Source: Nitrospirota bacterium
GTDB lineage: Bacteria > Nitrospirota > UBA9217
DNA length: 43,027 nucleotides
Direction: 5' to 3'
NCBI GenBank assembly: GCA_020052615.1
Contig: JAGVOT010000038.1
Coordinates: 1 to 43,027, forward strand
In this document: positions 18,502 to 26,040 of the stretch, one piece after another
How positions within the stretch are numbered: the stretch's first letter is position 1
Layout: every line of letters begins with the position of its first letter
Program-made: the position numbers and the translations under genes
Notes under the pieces: generated by a model
What the model was told of the DNA's origin: nothing
What the model saw: only the letters and a program-made list of their open reading frames with translations
Databases searched by the model: none

Positions 18502-19752
18502 TCAAGCTCCCGACAACCTGGTCTTAAGCTCTTCAACAGCGTTGTCAAGCGACACCGCAACCTGCTCCTTCGTCGCCATGTTCCTGAGCACTGCTGTCCT
18601 CGACTGCATCTCCTGCTCGCCGACGATCAGCGTGAATGCGGCCCCATACTTGTCGGCCTTTTTCATCTGGCTTTTGAGGCTCGCCCCTCCGTAGTCCGTC
18701 TCGACCCGGATGCCGTCGTTCCGGAGGGCGTGGATGACCGGCATGACCAGCGCGACCGCCTCATCTCCCAATGCGGCGATGAAAAGCGCCGGGCGGGCGG
18801 GTTTCAGACGCGAGGTGTCCATCAGGGATATCGCCCGCTCCACGCCCAGGGCAAACCCGATCCCCGGTATTGCCGGCCCCCCGATCTCCTTCACCAGACC
18901 GTCATAGCGGCCTCCCGCGGCCACCGTGTTCTGGGCCCCTTCATGGTCCATGACGAGCTCGAAGGTCGTCCTCGTGTAGTAATCCAGCCCCCGCACCAGC
19001 CGGGGATTGACCACGAAGGGGATCCCGAGCTTTTTCAGCCCGCCTTCCACCATGGCAAAGTGGTCCTTGCAGGGGCCGCAGAGATGGTCGAGCATGATCG
19101 GCGAATCACTGAACTTCGCGGCGTCCACCTTGCAGTCGAGCACGCGAAGCGGGTTCGTCTCATACCGCCGCTGGCAGTCCGCGCAAAGCGTCGGGAGCTT
19201 TTCCTTCAGGTACGCCTTGAGCGCATCACGGTAGGCGTCGCGGCACTGGGAGTCGCCGAGGGAGTTCACCTGGAGCGTCAGGCCGGTGATGCCCAGCTTT
19301 GCGAACAACCGGTGCAGCATGACGAGGATATCGATGTCAACGTGCGGATGCGTGCCGCCCAATGCCTCCACGCCGACCTGGTAGAACTGCCGGTATCTTC
19401 CCTTCTGCGGACGTTCATGCCGGAACATGGGCCCCAGGTAGTAGAGCTTGACGAGCGATGCGTCGGCGTACATCTTGTGTTCGATGAACGCCCGCACGAC
19501 CCCGGCGGTCCCTTCGGGACGGAGCGTTATCTTCCTGCCGTCGCGGTCCTCGAAGGTATACATCTCCTTCTCGACGATGTCGGTGGAGACGCCGATGCTT
19601 CTCGCGAAAAGATCGGTGTATTCGAACACGGGGACTCGTATCTCCGAGAAGCCGTACTCCTCGAAGATCGTCCGTGCCACGGCCTCCAGGTGCTGCCACG
19701 CCGGCATATCGTCCGGAAGGATGTCCTTGACTCCTTTTATCGCCTGTATCAC
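18502..19752 (-). CDS. hisS: Histidyl-tRNA synthetase
   Basis: Encodes 416 aa from GTG 19752, which gives the usual start (M)IQAIKGVKDILP and has GGGG about 10 nt before it; the ATG 57 nt further up would add a 19-residue extension not usual for the family. Class II motifs: motif 2 near MFRHERPQKGRYRQFYQ; HisA motif LVRGLDYYTRTTFE; motif 3 GIGFALGVER. The C-terminal anticodon-binding domain follows (about 320-416). It charges tRNA-His. The stop is immediately followed by a short-word repeat. Confidence 0.96.
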   Translation of the reverse strand: MIQAIKGVKDILPDDMPAWQHLEAVARTIFEEYGFSEIRVPVFEYTDLFARSIGVSTDIVEKEMYTFEDRDGRKITLRPEGTAGVVRAFIEHKMYADASLVKLYYLGPMFRHERPQKGRYRQFYQVGVEALGGTHPHVDIDILVMLHRLFAKLGITGLTLQVNSLGDSQCRDAYRDALKAYLKEKLPTLCADCQRRYETNPLRVLDCKVDAAKFSDSPIMLDHLCGPCKDHFAMVEGGLKKLGIPFVVNPRLVRGLDYYTRTTFELVMDHEGAQNTVAAGGRYDGLVKEIGGPAIPGIGFALGVERAISLMDTSRLKPARPALFIAALGDEAVALVMPVIHALRNDGIRVETDYGGASLKSQMKKADKYGAAFTLIVGEQEMQSRTAVLRNMATKEQVAVSLDNAVEELKTRLSGA

Positions 19753-19894
19753 GTTTTGTTTTCCCCGATCATATTCAGATTCGATCAAAAAACCAACGAC
19801 ACGGGTCACGCGCCGCCTCGTGGCGCGTCGCTGTGGACCCGCTTCGTTAGAATTTAGTTTGGTTCAGTCGGTCATACGATCTGGGCTTCACATC

Positions 19895-20359
19895 TTACCC
19901 CCCTGCTCGGCGAACTGTCGGTAACCGTTTGCAGTCGGCGGGCAGAGCGTCTCTATCATTTTGCAGGTATTGAAATGTTTCCTGATTCTGCTTCAGATTC
20001 CTTTTGATGTCATCCATGGTACGTTCTGGATCATGCTCGCAATTATAATTAGCGGTCTCACGATCAACTATATCAAAGCACTCCCATTCAATGACGGCGT
20101 CAGAGCGTTTCGATTTAAGCTCGGAAATAACACGCTGGCGAAGGTCTCTGGAGTAGAAGGCGATGTCGGTCACAACGCAGTTCTCGCCGTCAACAACAGC
20201 TTGCACGAACTCAAAATACGCGGTATTGGGCCAATCTGGATGGACCGGTCGCCCCGTGATCTTCTCATCAAATGATCTGAACCCCTGATCCGCTAGCTCT
20301 TTCGCTCGGAATGATTTACCCGACCCACAGAGTCCAAGGACGAACACCACGCGTGGCAT
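19895..20359 (-). CDS. Small P-loop ATPase/kinase-like protein
   Basis: Encodes 154 aa from ATG 20359, the most likely start because MPRVVFVLGLCGSGKSF places the Walker A motif (GLCGSGKS) at the N-terminus. The ORF extends 50 codons further upstream through AT-rich sequence. It resembles small AAA-type nucleotide kinases. TDIAFYS and a Glu/Asp-rich second half are seen, but no substrate motif is recognised. It is AT-richer than hisS and the mla genes. A perfect 20-bp palindrome lies 35 nt upstream and could be an operator. Function unknown. Confidence 0.7.
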   Translation of the reverse strand: MPRVVFVLGLCGSGKSFRAKELADQGFRSFDEKITGRPVHPDWPNTAYFEFVQAVVDGENCVVTDIAFYSRDLRQRVISELKSKRSDAVIEWECFDIVDRETANYNCEHDPERTMDDIKRNLKQNQETFQYLQNDRDALPADCKRLPTVRRAGG

Positions 20360-20393
20360 AGCTTGACTCCAAGCATGAGCTAACCAGTGTATA

Positions 20394-20413
20394 TCTATCC
20401 ATATATGGATAGA
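20394..20413. promoter_or_regulatory. Perfect 20-bp palindrome
   Basis: TCTATCCATATATGGATAGA is self-complementary over all 20 bases. It lies 35 nt upstream of the P-loop gene start. Possible operator of an unknown regulator. Confidence 0.45.
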
Positions 20414-20506
20414 AAAGAACGAATTTGCGGTTTTTACCAGCCTGCAAGAATAATACCGTACTTTTCTAAGACTAATATCAAAACATAAATAACGATTTTT
20501 ATCCTT

Positions 20507-20540
20507 CAATCAGCGATCCACATTCCCAATCCGCAATCGG
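20507..20540 (-). repeat. ATTGCGG heptad repeat after mlaD stop
   Basis: Reading on the minus strand directly after the mlaD TGA: degenerate 7-nt units ATTGCGG, ATTGGGA, ATGTGGA, TCGCTGA. It begins two bases after the stop. Confidence 0.65.
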
Positions 20541-21362
20541 TCACGGCTTTCTTATCAGCTTCCACGGGTGTTTTTTGATATCGTCGGTCATTTCCTTCAG
20601 GTTGTTCGTGATCTCTTTCACGTTCTCCATGGTCGCGTCGATGTTCTTCTTGTTCTCACCCATGATCTTGTCGGTCTTTTCGGTGATCTCCTTGAGGTTC
20701 GCGACGCTGGCATCGACCTTCTTCATAAGCTCCGGCAGGTTCTTCAGCGTCTCGGCGACCTCTTCCTTGCTCGAGGTCATCACCTTGACGTTCTCGGTGA
20801 TCTCGTTGACGTTCTGCACGGCGCCCTTGATGTTCTTCGACAGCGCCGGGTCCCCGACCGTCCGTTCGACGTTCTGCACGATCTTTTCGATGTTCTGGGC
20901 CACGCCCTTCAGCTTGTTCACCACCTCGAGCCCCATGCGGGTGAGGTCCTCCAGCTTGAGGGATTCCTCGCCGTAGAGCGTGGAGCCCGGCTTCAGCAGT
21001 TTGGATTCCGGGGTGCCCCCGCTGAAATCGACATACTTTTTCCCGACCAGTCCCAGGGTCTTGATCGAGACCTTCATGTCTTCCTTGATCACGGCCTCTT
21101 CGAACACGTTCAGGGTCAGCTCCACCTTGCCGCCAAGCTCGGGAACCACCCGCATGTCGCTTACCCGTCCGATCCGGATGCCTGAGATCCGGACGTTCGC
21201 GTGCTTTTCGAGGCCCTCGTTGGACAGGAACAGGACCTTGTATTCCTTTCGCTTCTTGAACATGCCCTGAAGGTCGCTGACGGAAAAGAGCATGACGACG
21301 GCGATGATAAAGGACGTCAGGATAAAGGCCCCGGCGCGTATCTCATTCTTGCGGTATTCCAT
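20541..21362 (-). CDS. mlaD: MlaD-family (MCE domain) lipid-transport protein
   Basis: Encodes 273 aa. An N-terminal membrane anchor (about 10-28) is followed by one MCE domain (about 38-115) with SGIRIGRVSDMRV and KTLGLVGKKYVDFSGG. A long helical region (about 130-265) contains repeated N/E-V-x-E-I-T/N segments, likely a coiled coil. In Mla systems this subunit is periplasmic and binds phospholipid for transfer between outer and inner membrane. It is the third gene after mlaE and mlaF on the same strand. The longer helical tail resembles MCE proteins of tube-forming type. Confidence 0.9.
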   Translation of the reverse strand: MEYRKNEIRAGAFILTSFIIAVVMLFSVSDLQGMFKKRKEYKVLFLSNEGLEKHANVRISGIRIGRVSDMRVVPELGGKVELTLNVFEEAVIKEDMKVSIKTLGLVGKKYVDFSGGTPESKLLKPGSTLYGEESLKLEDLTRMGLEVVNKLKGVAQNIEKIVQNVERTVGDPALSKNIKGAVQNVNEITENVKVMTSSKEEVAETLKNLPELMKKVDASVANLKEITEKTDKIMGENKKNIDATMENVKEITNNLKEMTDDIKKHPWKLIRKP

Positions 21363-21440
21363 TGATTACCTCTCACAAATATTACAGATGAACTTCCGCG
21401 GCAGAGCAGAGGCGTCGTAAAAGCATCTCATACGACGGAT

Positions 21441-21478
21441 GTTTCAATTCCGCACTCCGCACTCGCCACTCCGCAGTT
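21441..21478 (-). repeat. GTGCGGA heptad repeat after mlaF stop
   Basis: Minus-strand units CTGCGGA, GTGGCGA, GTGCGGA, GTGCGGA with an exact 7-nt period, starting about 4 nt after the mlaF TAA. The same word follows the STAS gene at 23571-23599. Confidence 0.75.
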
Positions 21479-21481
21479 TAA

Positions 21482-22267
21482 TTATCCCACCAGCAGGTCT
21501 TCACCGAAATCCTTGCTCGATGCCCGGAAGGCTATGGGGCCTTCGACATTGCCCGTAATGAACTGCTGGACCAGCGCGTCCGGGCTTTGCCTGATCTCCT
21601 GGGGCGTCCCTTCGGCGATGACCTTTCCCCGGTACAGGATGACGATCCTGTCGGCGGTCCGCAGGGCCTCTTCCACGGCATGAGACACGACGATGCAGGA
21701 GATGCCCATAAGGCGGTTCAGGTCTGCAATAAGCTTCGTGATCACGGATCTGCCGATCGGATCGAGGCCCGACGTGGGCTCGTCGAAGAAGATGATCGCC
21801 GGGTCCAGCGCGAGCGCCCGCGCAAGGGCGACGCGTTTCTGCATCCCTCCCGACAGCTGAGAAGGCATGAGTTCCTCAAAGTCCCGAAGACCCACCAGCT
21901 CCAGCTTCATCTTGACCATGATCTTGATGATGTTCTCGTCAAGGGTCGTATGTTCCCGCATGGGCAGTGCGATATTGTCAAAGACGTTCAGGTAATTGAT
22001 GAGGGCCCCCTGCTGGAACAGCATGCCGATCTTCCTGCGATAGGGATCGAGGCCTCGTTCCGTCTGTTTCGTTATGTCCATATCGCCGAAGAGGATCTCG
22101 CCCGCATCAGGCTTGATGGCCCCGATCATCGTCTTGAGAAGCGTGCTTTTCCCGCTCCCGCTCGTCCCGAGAATATAGGTGATCTTCCTGTCCTCAGCGG
22201 TAAAGGACACGTCGTCCAGAACGGCACGGCCGTTATATCGCTTGATGATGTTTCGGATTGAAAACAT
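21482..22267 (-). CDS. mlaF: MlaF-family ABC transporter ATPase
   Basis: Encodes 261 aa. Walker A GTSGSGKST (34-42), signature LSGGMQKRVALARALA, Walker B IIFFDEPTSGLDP and switch His in VVSHAVEEA are all present. The GGMQKR signature is typical of the MlaF/Ttg2A subgroup. It energises phospholipid transport with MlaE and MlaD. It is separated from mlaE by 416 nt filled with a four-helix-bundle remnant and a dispersed repeat, so the operon seems to have been interrupted by insertions. Confidence 0.94.
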   Translation of the reverse strand: MFSIRNIIKRYNGRAVLDDVSFTAEDRKITYILGTSGSGKSTLLKTMIGAIKPDAGEILFGDMDITKQTERGLDPYRRKIGMLFQQGALINYLNVFDNIALPMREHTTLDENIIKIMVKMKLELVGLRDFEELMPSQLSGGMQKRVALARALALDPAIIFFDEPTSGLDPIGRSVITKLIADLNRLMGISCIVVSHAVEEALRTADRIVILYRGKVIAEGTPQEIRQSPDALVQQFITGNVEGPIAFRASSKDFGEDLLVG

Positions 22268-22465
22268 AGTTGAGTAAAAGTAATTAAGTAATAAGTGATT
22301 TGGTAATGAGTTCTTTACATCAAATCAGCAGAAACAGTGATTAAGATTTCGGCTCTTTGTAAGCTTGATAGACGTCTTCAATGACCATCATCACCTTTTC
22401 CCATAGTTTGAGTTTTTTATGAGGTCTTTCGTTCATTGCCTGATCTCACTCACTCAATTACCTAA
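22268..22465. mobile_element. Degenerate four-helix-bundle cassette
   Basis: The left arm (about 22268-22308) has 7-nt units AGTAATT, AAGTAAT, AAGTGAT; the right arm (about 22441-22465) is inverted (GATCTCA, CTCACTC, AATTACC). The space between holds only the start of a four-helix-bundle gene on the minus strand. Architecture matches the intact cassette at 12888-13367, but with a different arm word. It sits between mlaE and mlaF. Confidence 0.6.
22341..22436 (-). pseudogene. Truncated four helix bundle gene, N-terminus only
   Basis: A 31-codon reading frame from ATG 22436 to TAA 22341. It reads MNERPHKKLKLWEK, then VMMVIEDVYQAYKEPKS, which fits the first helix of four-helix-bundle proteins (L-x-W-x-K ... 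VY). The rest of the ~120-aa protein is missing. Enclosed by inverted AGTAATT-type arms. Confidence 0.6.
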
Positions 22466-22655
22466 CCCGGACAAGCCGGAACAAAAAGCAAAACCTAAAG
22501 GCATCTCTCGCAAAGCTCGCAAAGAACGCCAAGAAAAGCAGGCGCGGCTTTGCTAAAGCTTTGGACTTTCTTTGCGACCTTTGCGTGCTCGCCTCGAGGC
22601 GCCTACTTCTGGTTGCGAGAAATATTCTTGCCATTTTGGGTAGATTTTGATTCGT
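22466..22655 (+). repeat. CGCAAAG-type dispersed repeat, copy 3
   Basis: Same orientation as the copy at 1286-1475. Begins CCCGGACAAGCCGGAAC, has CGCAAAGCTCGCAAAG at about 22509-22524, inverted words at 22569-22590, GCGCCTACTTCTGGTTGCGAGA and ends in GATTTTGATTCG. No gene inside. Confidence 0.85.
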
Positions 22656-22683
22656 AACTTACTAATTTGTTATAATAACTGAC

Positions 22684-23472
22684 TTACCCATAGAATGCCG
22701 TTGTCAGGACCGTATCGAGCACAATTATCGTCAAGGTCGACCACACGACCGTCACCATGGTCGCCTTCCCCACTTCCTCGGCGCTGCCCTCGACGATCAG
22801 CCCGCGGTAGCAGCCGATCATGACGATAACAACGGCGTAGAACAGGGATTTCACGATGCCTGATACCACATCGGTGGGCGTAAGGATATCGAGCATCCCC
22901 ACGATGTACACGTTGGGCCCCATGCCGAAGCGGCTTATGCAATACAAAAAGCTGCCGAACAGTGCCATAAAACTGCCGAGGACCGTCAGGGCCGGAAGGG
23001 CGATGAGCATTCCCAGGAACCGCTGCACGACCAGGAACCGCACCGGATTGATCGCCATGGTCTCGATCGCGAGGATCTCCTCGGACACCTTCATGGTGCC
23101 GATCCGCGCGGTGAACGCGGCCCCCATCCGTCCGGCAACGATGATCCCCGTGAGGAGCGGCGCCAGGAACCGGTAGACGGCCACCACGACGACCCCCGGA
23201 AGCGCATTGAGCATGCCGAGATTATCGAGGTTGTAGGCGATCACCACCGTCAGACCGATGCCGATCAGTGCCGAGACCAGCAGGACCAGGGGGATCGAGA
23301 ACGATCCGATCGCGTCCACGTAGGACAGGATGTTCGCCTTTTTCAGCCGTTTCCGGTCTTTGAACAGGAGGGCCGTCTGGAGCACGGTCTCCAGGAGAAG
23401 GGAGAAGATGCTGGAGAGGTCCTGCAGGAAGGTAATGAACATCCTGCCGACATAGCCGAAGAGATTCGTCAT
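22684..23472 (-). CDS. mlaE: MlaE-family ABC transporter permease
   Basis: Encodes 262 aa with about five to six membrane segments. Family features include VDAIGSFSIPLVLL, the conserved VAGRMGAAFTARIGTMKVSEEILAIETMAINPVRFLVVQRF region (about 115-155, split here into its motifs GRMGAA, EEIDA-like EEILAIE and NPVRFLV) and GCYRG. It is the inner-membrane channel of the Mla retrograde phospholipid system. It follows the STAS gene on the same strand with a 127-nt gap. Confidence 0.94.
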   Translation of the reverse strand: MTNLFGYVGRMFITFLQDLSSIFSLLLETVLQTALLFKDRKRLKKANILSYVDAIGSFSIPLVLLVSALIGIGLTVVIAYNLDNLGMLNALPGVVVVAVYRFLAPLLTGIIVAGRMGAAFTARIGTMKVSEEILAIETMAINPVRFLVVQRFLGMLIALPALTVLGSFMALFGSFLYCISRFGMGPNVYIVGMLDILTPTDVVSGIVKSLFYAVVIVMIGCYRGLIVEGSAEEVGKATMVTVVWSTLTIIVLDTVLTTAFYG

Positions 23473-23570
23473 CTACATCCCCGTTCGCCGCGTGCTGATA
23501 GCGGCCCCGGACGAAGATAAAAAATGCGGGCATTTCCTGGCCATGAAAAGGCAGGCCTTGCTGTAGAACC

Positions 23571-23599
23571 ATTCACTCGACACTCCGCACTCCGCACTT
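23571..23599 (-). repeat. GTGCGGA heptad repeat after STAS gene stop
   Basis: Minus-strand units GTGCGGA, GTGCGGA, GTGTCGA, GTGAATG begin two bases after the TAG of the STAS gene. Same word and orientation as at 21441-21478. Confidence 0.75.
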
Positions 23600-23941
23600 C
23601 TACAGGCCCGCCTGCGCTTCCCCTGTGTTCGCAAATATCTCAAAGATGCTGGAGAGCCGGGCCAGTTCGAACACGTCGCGCACCGGGGGGCTCAATTCCA
23701 CGAGGCGCAGTTTCATGCCCTGCTTCATGCAGTTCTGCATGGCCTCGACCAGCGTCGCGATGCCGGAGCTGTCCATGTAGCGGACGCCGGACAGGTTGAT
23801 CAGGAGCGCCTTTGCGCCGCCCTGCTTGAATATCTCGTCGAGGCTGCTCCGGACATCGGGCGAGGAGTTCATGTCCACGTCGCCCTTGATCAGGAGTATG
23901 GACCCCGCGCCGAACTTTTGTGTCGTGATCTCCACCTTCAT
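23600..23941 (-). CDS. STAS-domain anti-sigma factor antagonist
   Basis: Encodes 113 aa, a single STAS domain (SpoIIAA/RsbV type). The phosphorylation site is YMDSSGIATLVEA (Ser near residue 59). Its start overlaps the stop of the kinase gene (ATGA), as in rsbV/rsbW pairs. Unphosphorylated protein would sequester the kinase partner. mlaE follows downstream, so an MlaB-like role (STAS subunit of the transporter) cannot be excluded; the overlap with a kinase gene favours partner switching. Confidence 0.9.
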   Translation of the reverse strand: MKVEITTQKFGAGSILLIKGDVDMNSSPDVRSSLDEIFKQGGAKALLINLSGVRYMDSSGIATLVEAMQNCMKQGMKLRLVELSPPVRDVFELARLSSIFEIFANTGEAQAGL

Positions 23942-24399
23942 ACGTTCACCCGCTGTTTTTTCTTTTCAAGGGTCAGGAGCGTGCCCTGCTCCTGGTTCGT
24001 ATCATAGGTCACGGTATCGAAAGCCGCCCCGATAAAAAGGGTTCCCAGCCCGCCGGGTCTGATATTCGCGAGGTCCCGCGGCGCGATCTTCGCGGGATCC
24101 GCTTTTTTGCCGTAGTCCCTGAGGCGGACGATGAAACGATCGGCATCTTCGGCAACGGTCATGGTAATGGACTTCGTGGGGTCCCCCTCGTAGGCATGCT
24201 TGATGATGTTCGAACAGGCCTCATCGACGGCAAGAATGATCCTCCGCGCATCCTTCCTGCCGAATCCCGCGTCCGTAAGGATGGGATAGAGGGCGCTCCG
24301 GACGACATAGAGGTACTTCGGATGGCTCGGCACGATGAGCGTGACCGGGCCGGTCTCGTTCCGGGTCATATCGGTTTTTCTTCTTCTGTCCTCGGCCAT
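23938..24399 (-). CDS. RsbW-like anti-sigma kinase (HATPase_c_2)
   Basis: Encodes 153 aa from ATG 24399; ATGs at 24438, 24414 and 24369 are in frame. GHKL-type ATPase: N box DEACSNIIKHAYEG, then LRDYGKKADP and GGLGTLFIGAAFD, as in RsbW/SpoIIAB and response-regulator-less switches. It is expected to phosphorylate the STAS protein encoded by the overlapping next gene. No sigma-B-like factor is in the window; the partner could be another output protein. Confidence 0.88.
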   Translation of the reverse strand: MAEDRRRKTDMTRNETGPVTLIVPSHPKYLYVVRSALYPILTDAGFGRKDARRIILAVDEACSNIIKHAYEGDPTKSITMTVAEDADRFIVRLRDYGKKADPAKIAPRDLANIRPGGLGTLFIGAAFDTVTYDTNQEQGTLLTLEKKKQRVNV

Positions 24400-24450
24400 G
24401 GACGCCTTTTCCATACAGACGTGATTGGATAAGATCAAAAATCATTCAAT

Positions 24451-24542
24451 GCTGAAAAAGCTATGAGAAAATACCCATGATTTGCTCTGTAAAGACCTCA
24501 ATCTTTCATAGTTTTTCATAAGTATTTCAGCGAAAATCTGCG
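24451..24542. repeat. Imperfect AT-rich inverted repeat
   Basis: GCTGAAAAAGCTATGAGAAA (24451-24470) is matched in reverse complement by the segment ending at 24534 (GCTGAAATACTTATGAAAAA). It lies between the phosphatase and kinase genes. Word period is not clear. Confidence 0.5.
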
Positions 24543-24602
24543 TTCAATGTATTGACCGCCTTTGTCTGTCGATCTCATTATCCTGTCTAAGACTTGTCCC
24601 GT

Positions 24603-25886
24603 TCACTTGGCCGCGCCAAAGCAGACCAGCGTCATATCATCATGCTGCGGGCTGAGGCCGGTGAAGCGGTTCACGTCCGCGATGATCGCTTCCTTCAGCG
24701 CACTCGGCCCCGGTCCGCTCTTTTTGAGCAATGTCTCGAAGCGTTCATAGCCGTAGAGCTCTTCCTTCGCGTTCATGGCCTCGACGATGCCGTCCGTGTA
24801 CAGGATCACTGTATCACCGGGCTCCAGCTTCGCCTCTTCCTGGAACAACTTCATACCGGGCAGCATGCCCAGCGGAGCGCCGCCCGCGGTCTCGAGCTTC
24901 ACCAGCGAACCGTCCGCCTTCTTGATGATCGGCGGCAGATGCCCCGCGTTGGACAGGGTCATGGTGCCGGTCGAGGCATCAAGTTCGATATAGAGCAGGG
25001 TCGCGAACATCCCGCGCCTGCTCCGCCCCGCAAGGAGATCGTTCAGCTTCATGAGCGCCTGGGCCGGCACCCGCTCGGTGAATGCCAGCGTACGCATGTC
25101 GCTTCCCAGCTTCGCCATGTACAGCGCCGCGGGAACGCCCTTGCCCGAAACGTCGCCGATCACGATGCCGGTGCGGTTCTGGTCCAGGTAGATGAAATCG
25201 TAAAAATCCCCGCCGACCTCGAGGGCCGGCGTGTAGTGGGCGCTGAAACGATAGCTCTTCACGTCCGGCGCCTGCTGCGGCAGGAAGCTCTCCTGCACCG
25301 TACGGGCGAACTCCATGTCCTTCACCAGCCGCTGCTTGTCCAGGATCTTCTGGTGCATCTTGGCGTTCTCGAGGGCGATGGCGGCCATGCTCGAAAGGGA
25401 GATGAACAGTTCCAGGTCGTCCTGGTCAAAGGGTTTTCCGTCGAGCCGGTTGATCACCTGTGCCACGCCGGTGACGCGGTTGCCCACCTTGAGCGGGACC
25501 GTGATCATTGACTTCGTCCGATACCCTGTCGCTTCATCATTGCCGCGGAAGAACTTCGGGTGCGTATAGGCGTCCTCGAGCAGGAGCGGCTTGCCCTCCT
25601 CCGCCACCGTTCCGGCGATCCCCTGCCCCATCTTGAGCCGCACTTCCTTCTTGAGCTTCTCGCCCACCGATCCCTGCGCCACCTGGTAGATCAGTTCGTT
25701 CGTCTTCTCGTCAATGCGCATGAGGCTCGAAGCATCGGCGTTCATCACCTTCTTCGAAATGGTCATGACGTTCTCGAGGATGGTGTCGATCTCCAGGGAG
25801 GAACTGATGATCTCGTTCACCTCGATGAGAGTATGGAGCCGCTTGACCTTCTGGCTCAACCGTTCGATATTGTTGGTATTTTCCAT
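24603..25886 (-). CDS. GAF-domain PP2C/SpoIIE-type phosphatase (RsbU-like)
   Basis: Encodes 427 aa: short coiled N-terminus, GAF domain (about 20-185), coiled linker, then SpoIIE/PP2C phosphatase (about 215-427). Metal-binding motifs are present: EVGGDFYDF, VIGDVSGKGVPAAL, NAGHLPP, YTDGIVEA and HDDMTLV. It would dephosphorylate the STAS protein at 23.6 kb, releasing the kinase's target. The GAF domain is the likely sensor. It is the first gene of the switch on this strand. Confidence 0.93.
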   Translation of the reverse strand: MENTNNIERLSQKVKRLHTLIEVNEIISSSLEIDTILENVMTISKKVMNADASSLMRIDEKTNELIYQVAQGSVGEKLKKEVRLKMGQGIAGTVAEEGKPLLLEDAYTHPKFFRGNDEATGYRTKSMITVPLKVGNRVTGVAQVINRLDGKPFDQDDLELFISLSSMAAIALENAKMHQKILDKQRLVKDMEFARTVQESFLPQQAPDVKSYRFSAHYTPALEVGGDFYDFIYLDQNRTGIVIGDVSGKGVPAALYMAKLGSDMRTLAFTERVPAQALMKLNDLLAGRSRRGMFATLLYIELDASTGTMTLSNAGHLPPIIKKADGSLVKLETAGGAPLGMLPGMKLFQEEAKLEPGDTVILYTDGIVEAMNAKEELYGYERFETLLKKSGPGPSALKEAIIADVNRFTGLSPQHDDMTLVCFGAAK

Positions 25887-25939
25887 GTCCTTAAAATATC
25901 ACAAGAAACGGAGAATGGTCAACGGGAAAGTGGGGATTG

Positions 25940-26040
25940 CAGTAGACAACAGACAGTAGACGGCATACAGTAAACAGCACACGGCATGCCCACGACATTA
26001 TGCTTCCCCTCGTTTACCGTATACCGTCTACTGTTTACCC
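25940..26040. repeat. GTAGACG heptad inverted repeat pair
   Basis: The left arm (25940-25988) has 7-nt units CAGTAGA, CAACAGA, CAGTAGA, CGGCATA, CAGTAAA. The right arm (26011-26040) is inverted (CGTTTAC, CGTATAC, CGTCTAC, TGTTTAC). The right arm contains the last codons and stop of the M48 gene. Confidence 0.8.

Noticed and set aside
19780-19860. T-box or other riboswitch upstream of hisS
   Set aside because: There is a GC hairpin (ACGCGCC/GGCGCGT) but no T-box sequence or specifier-loop layout could be recognised.
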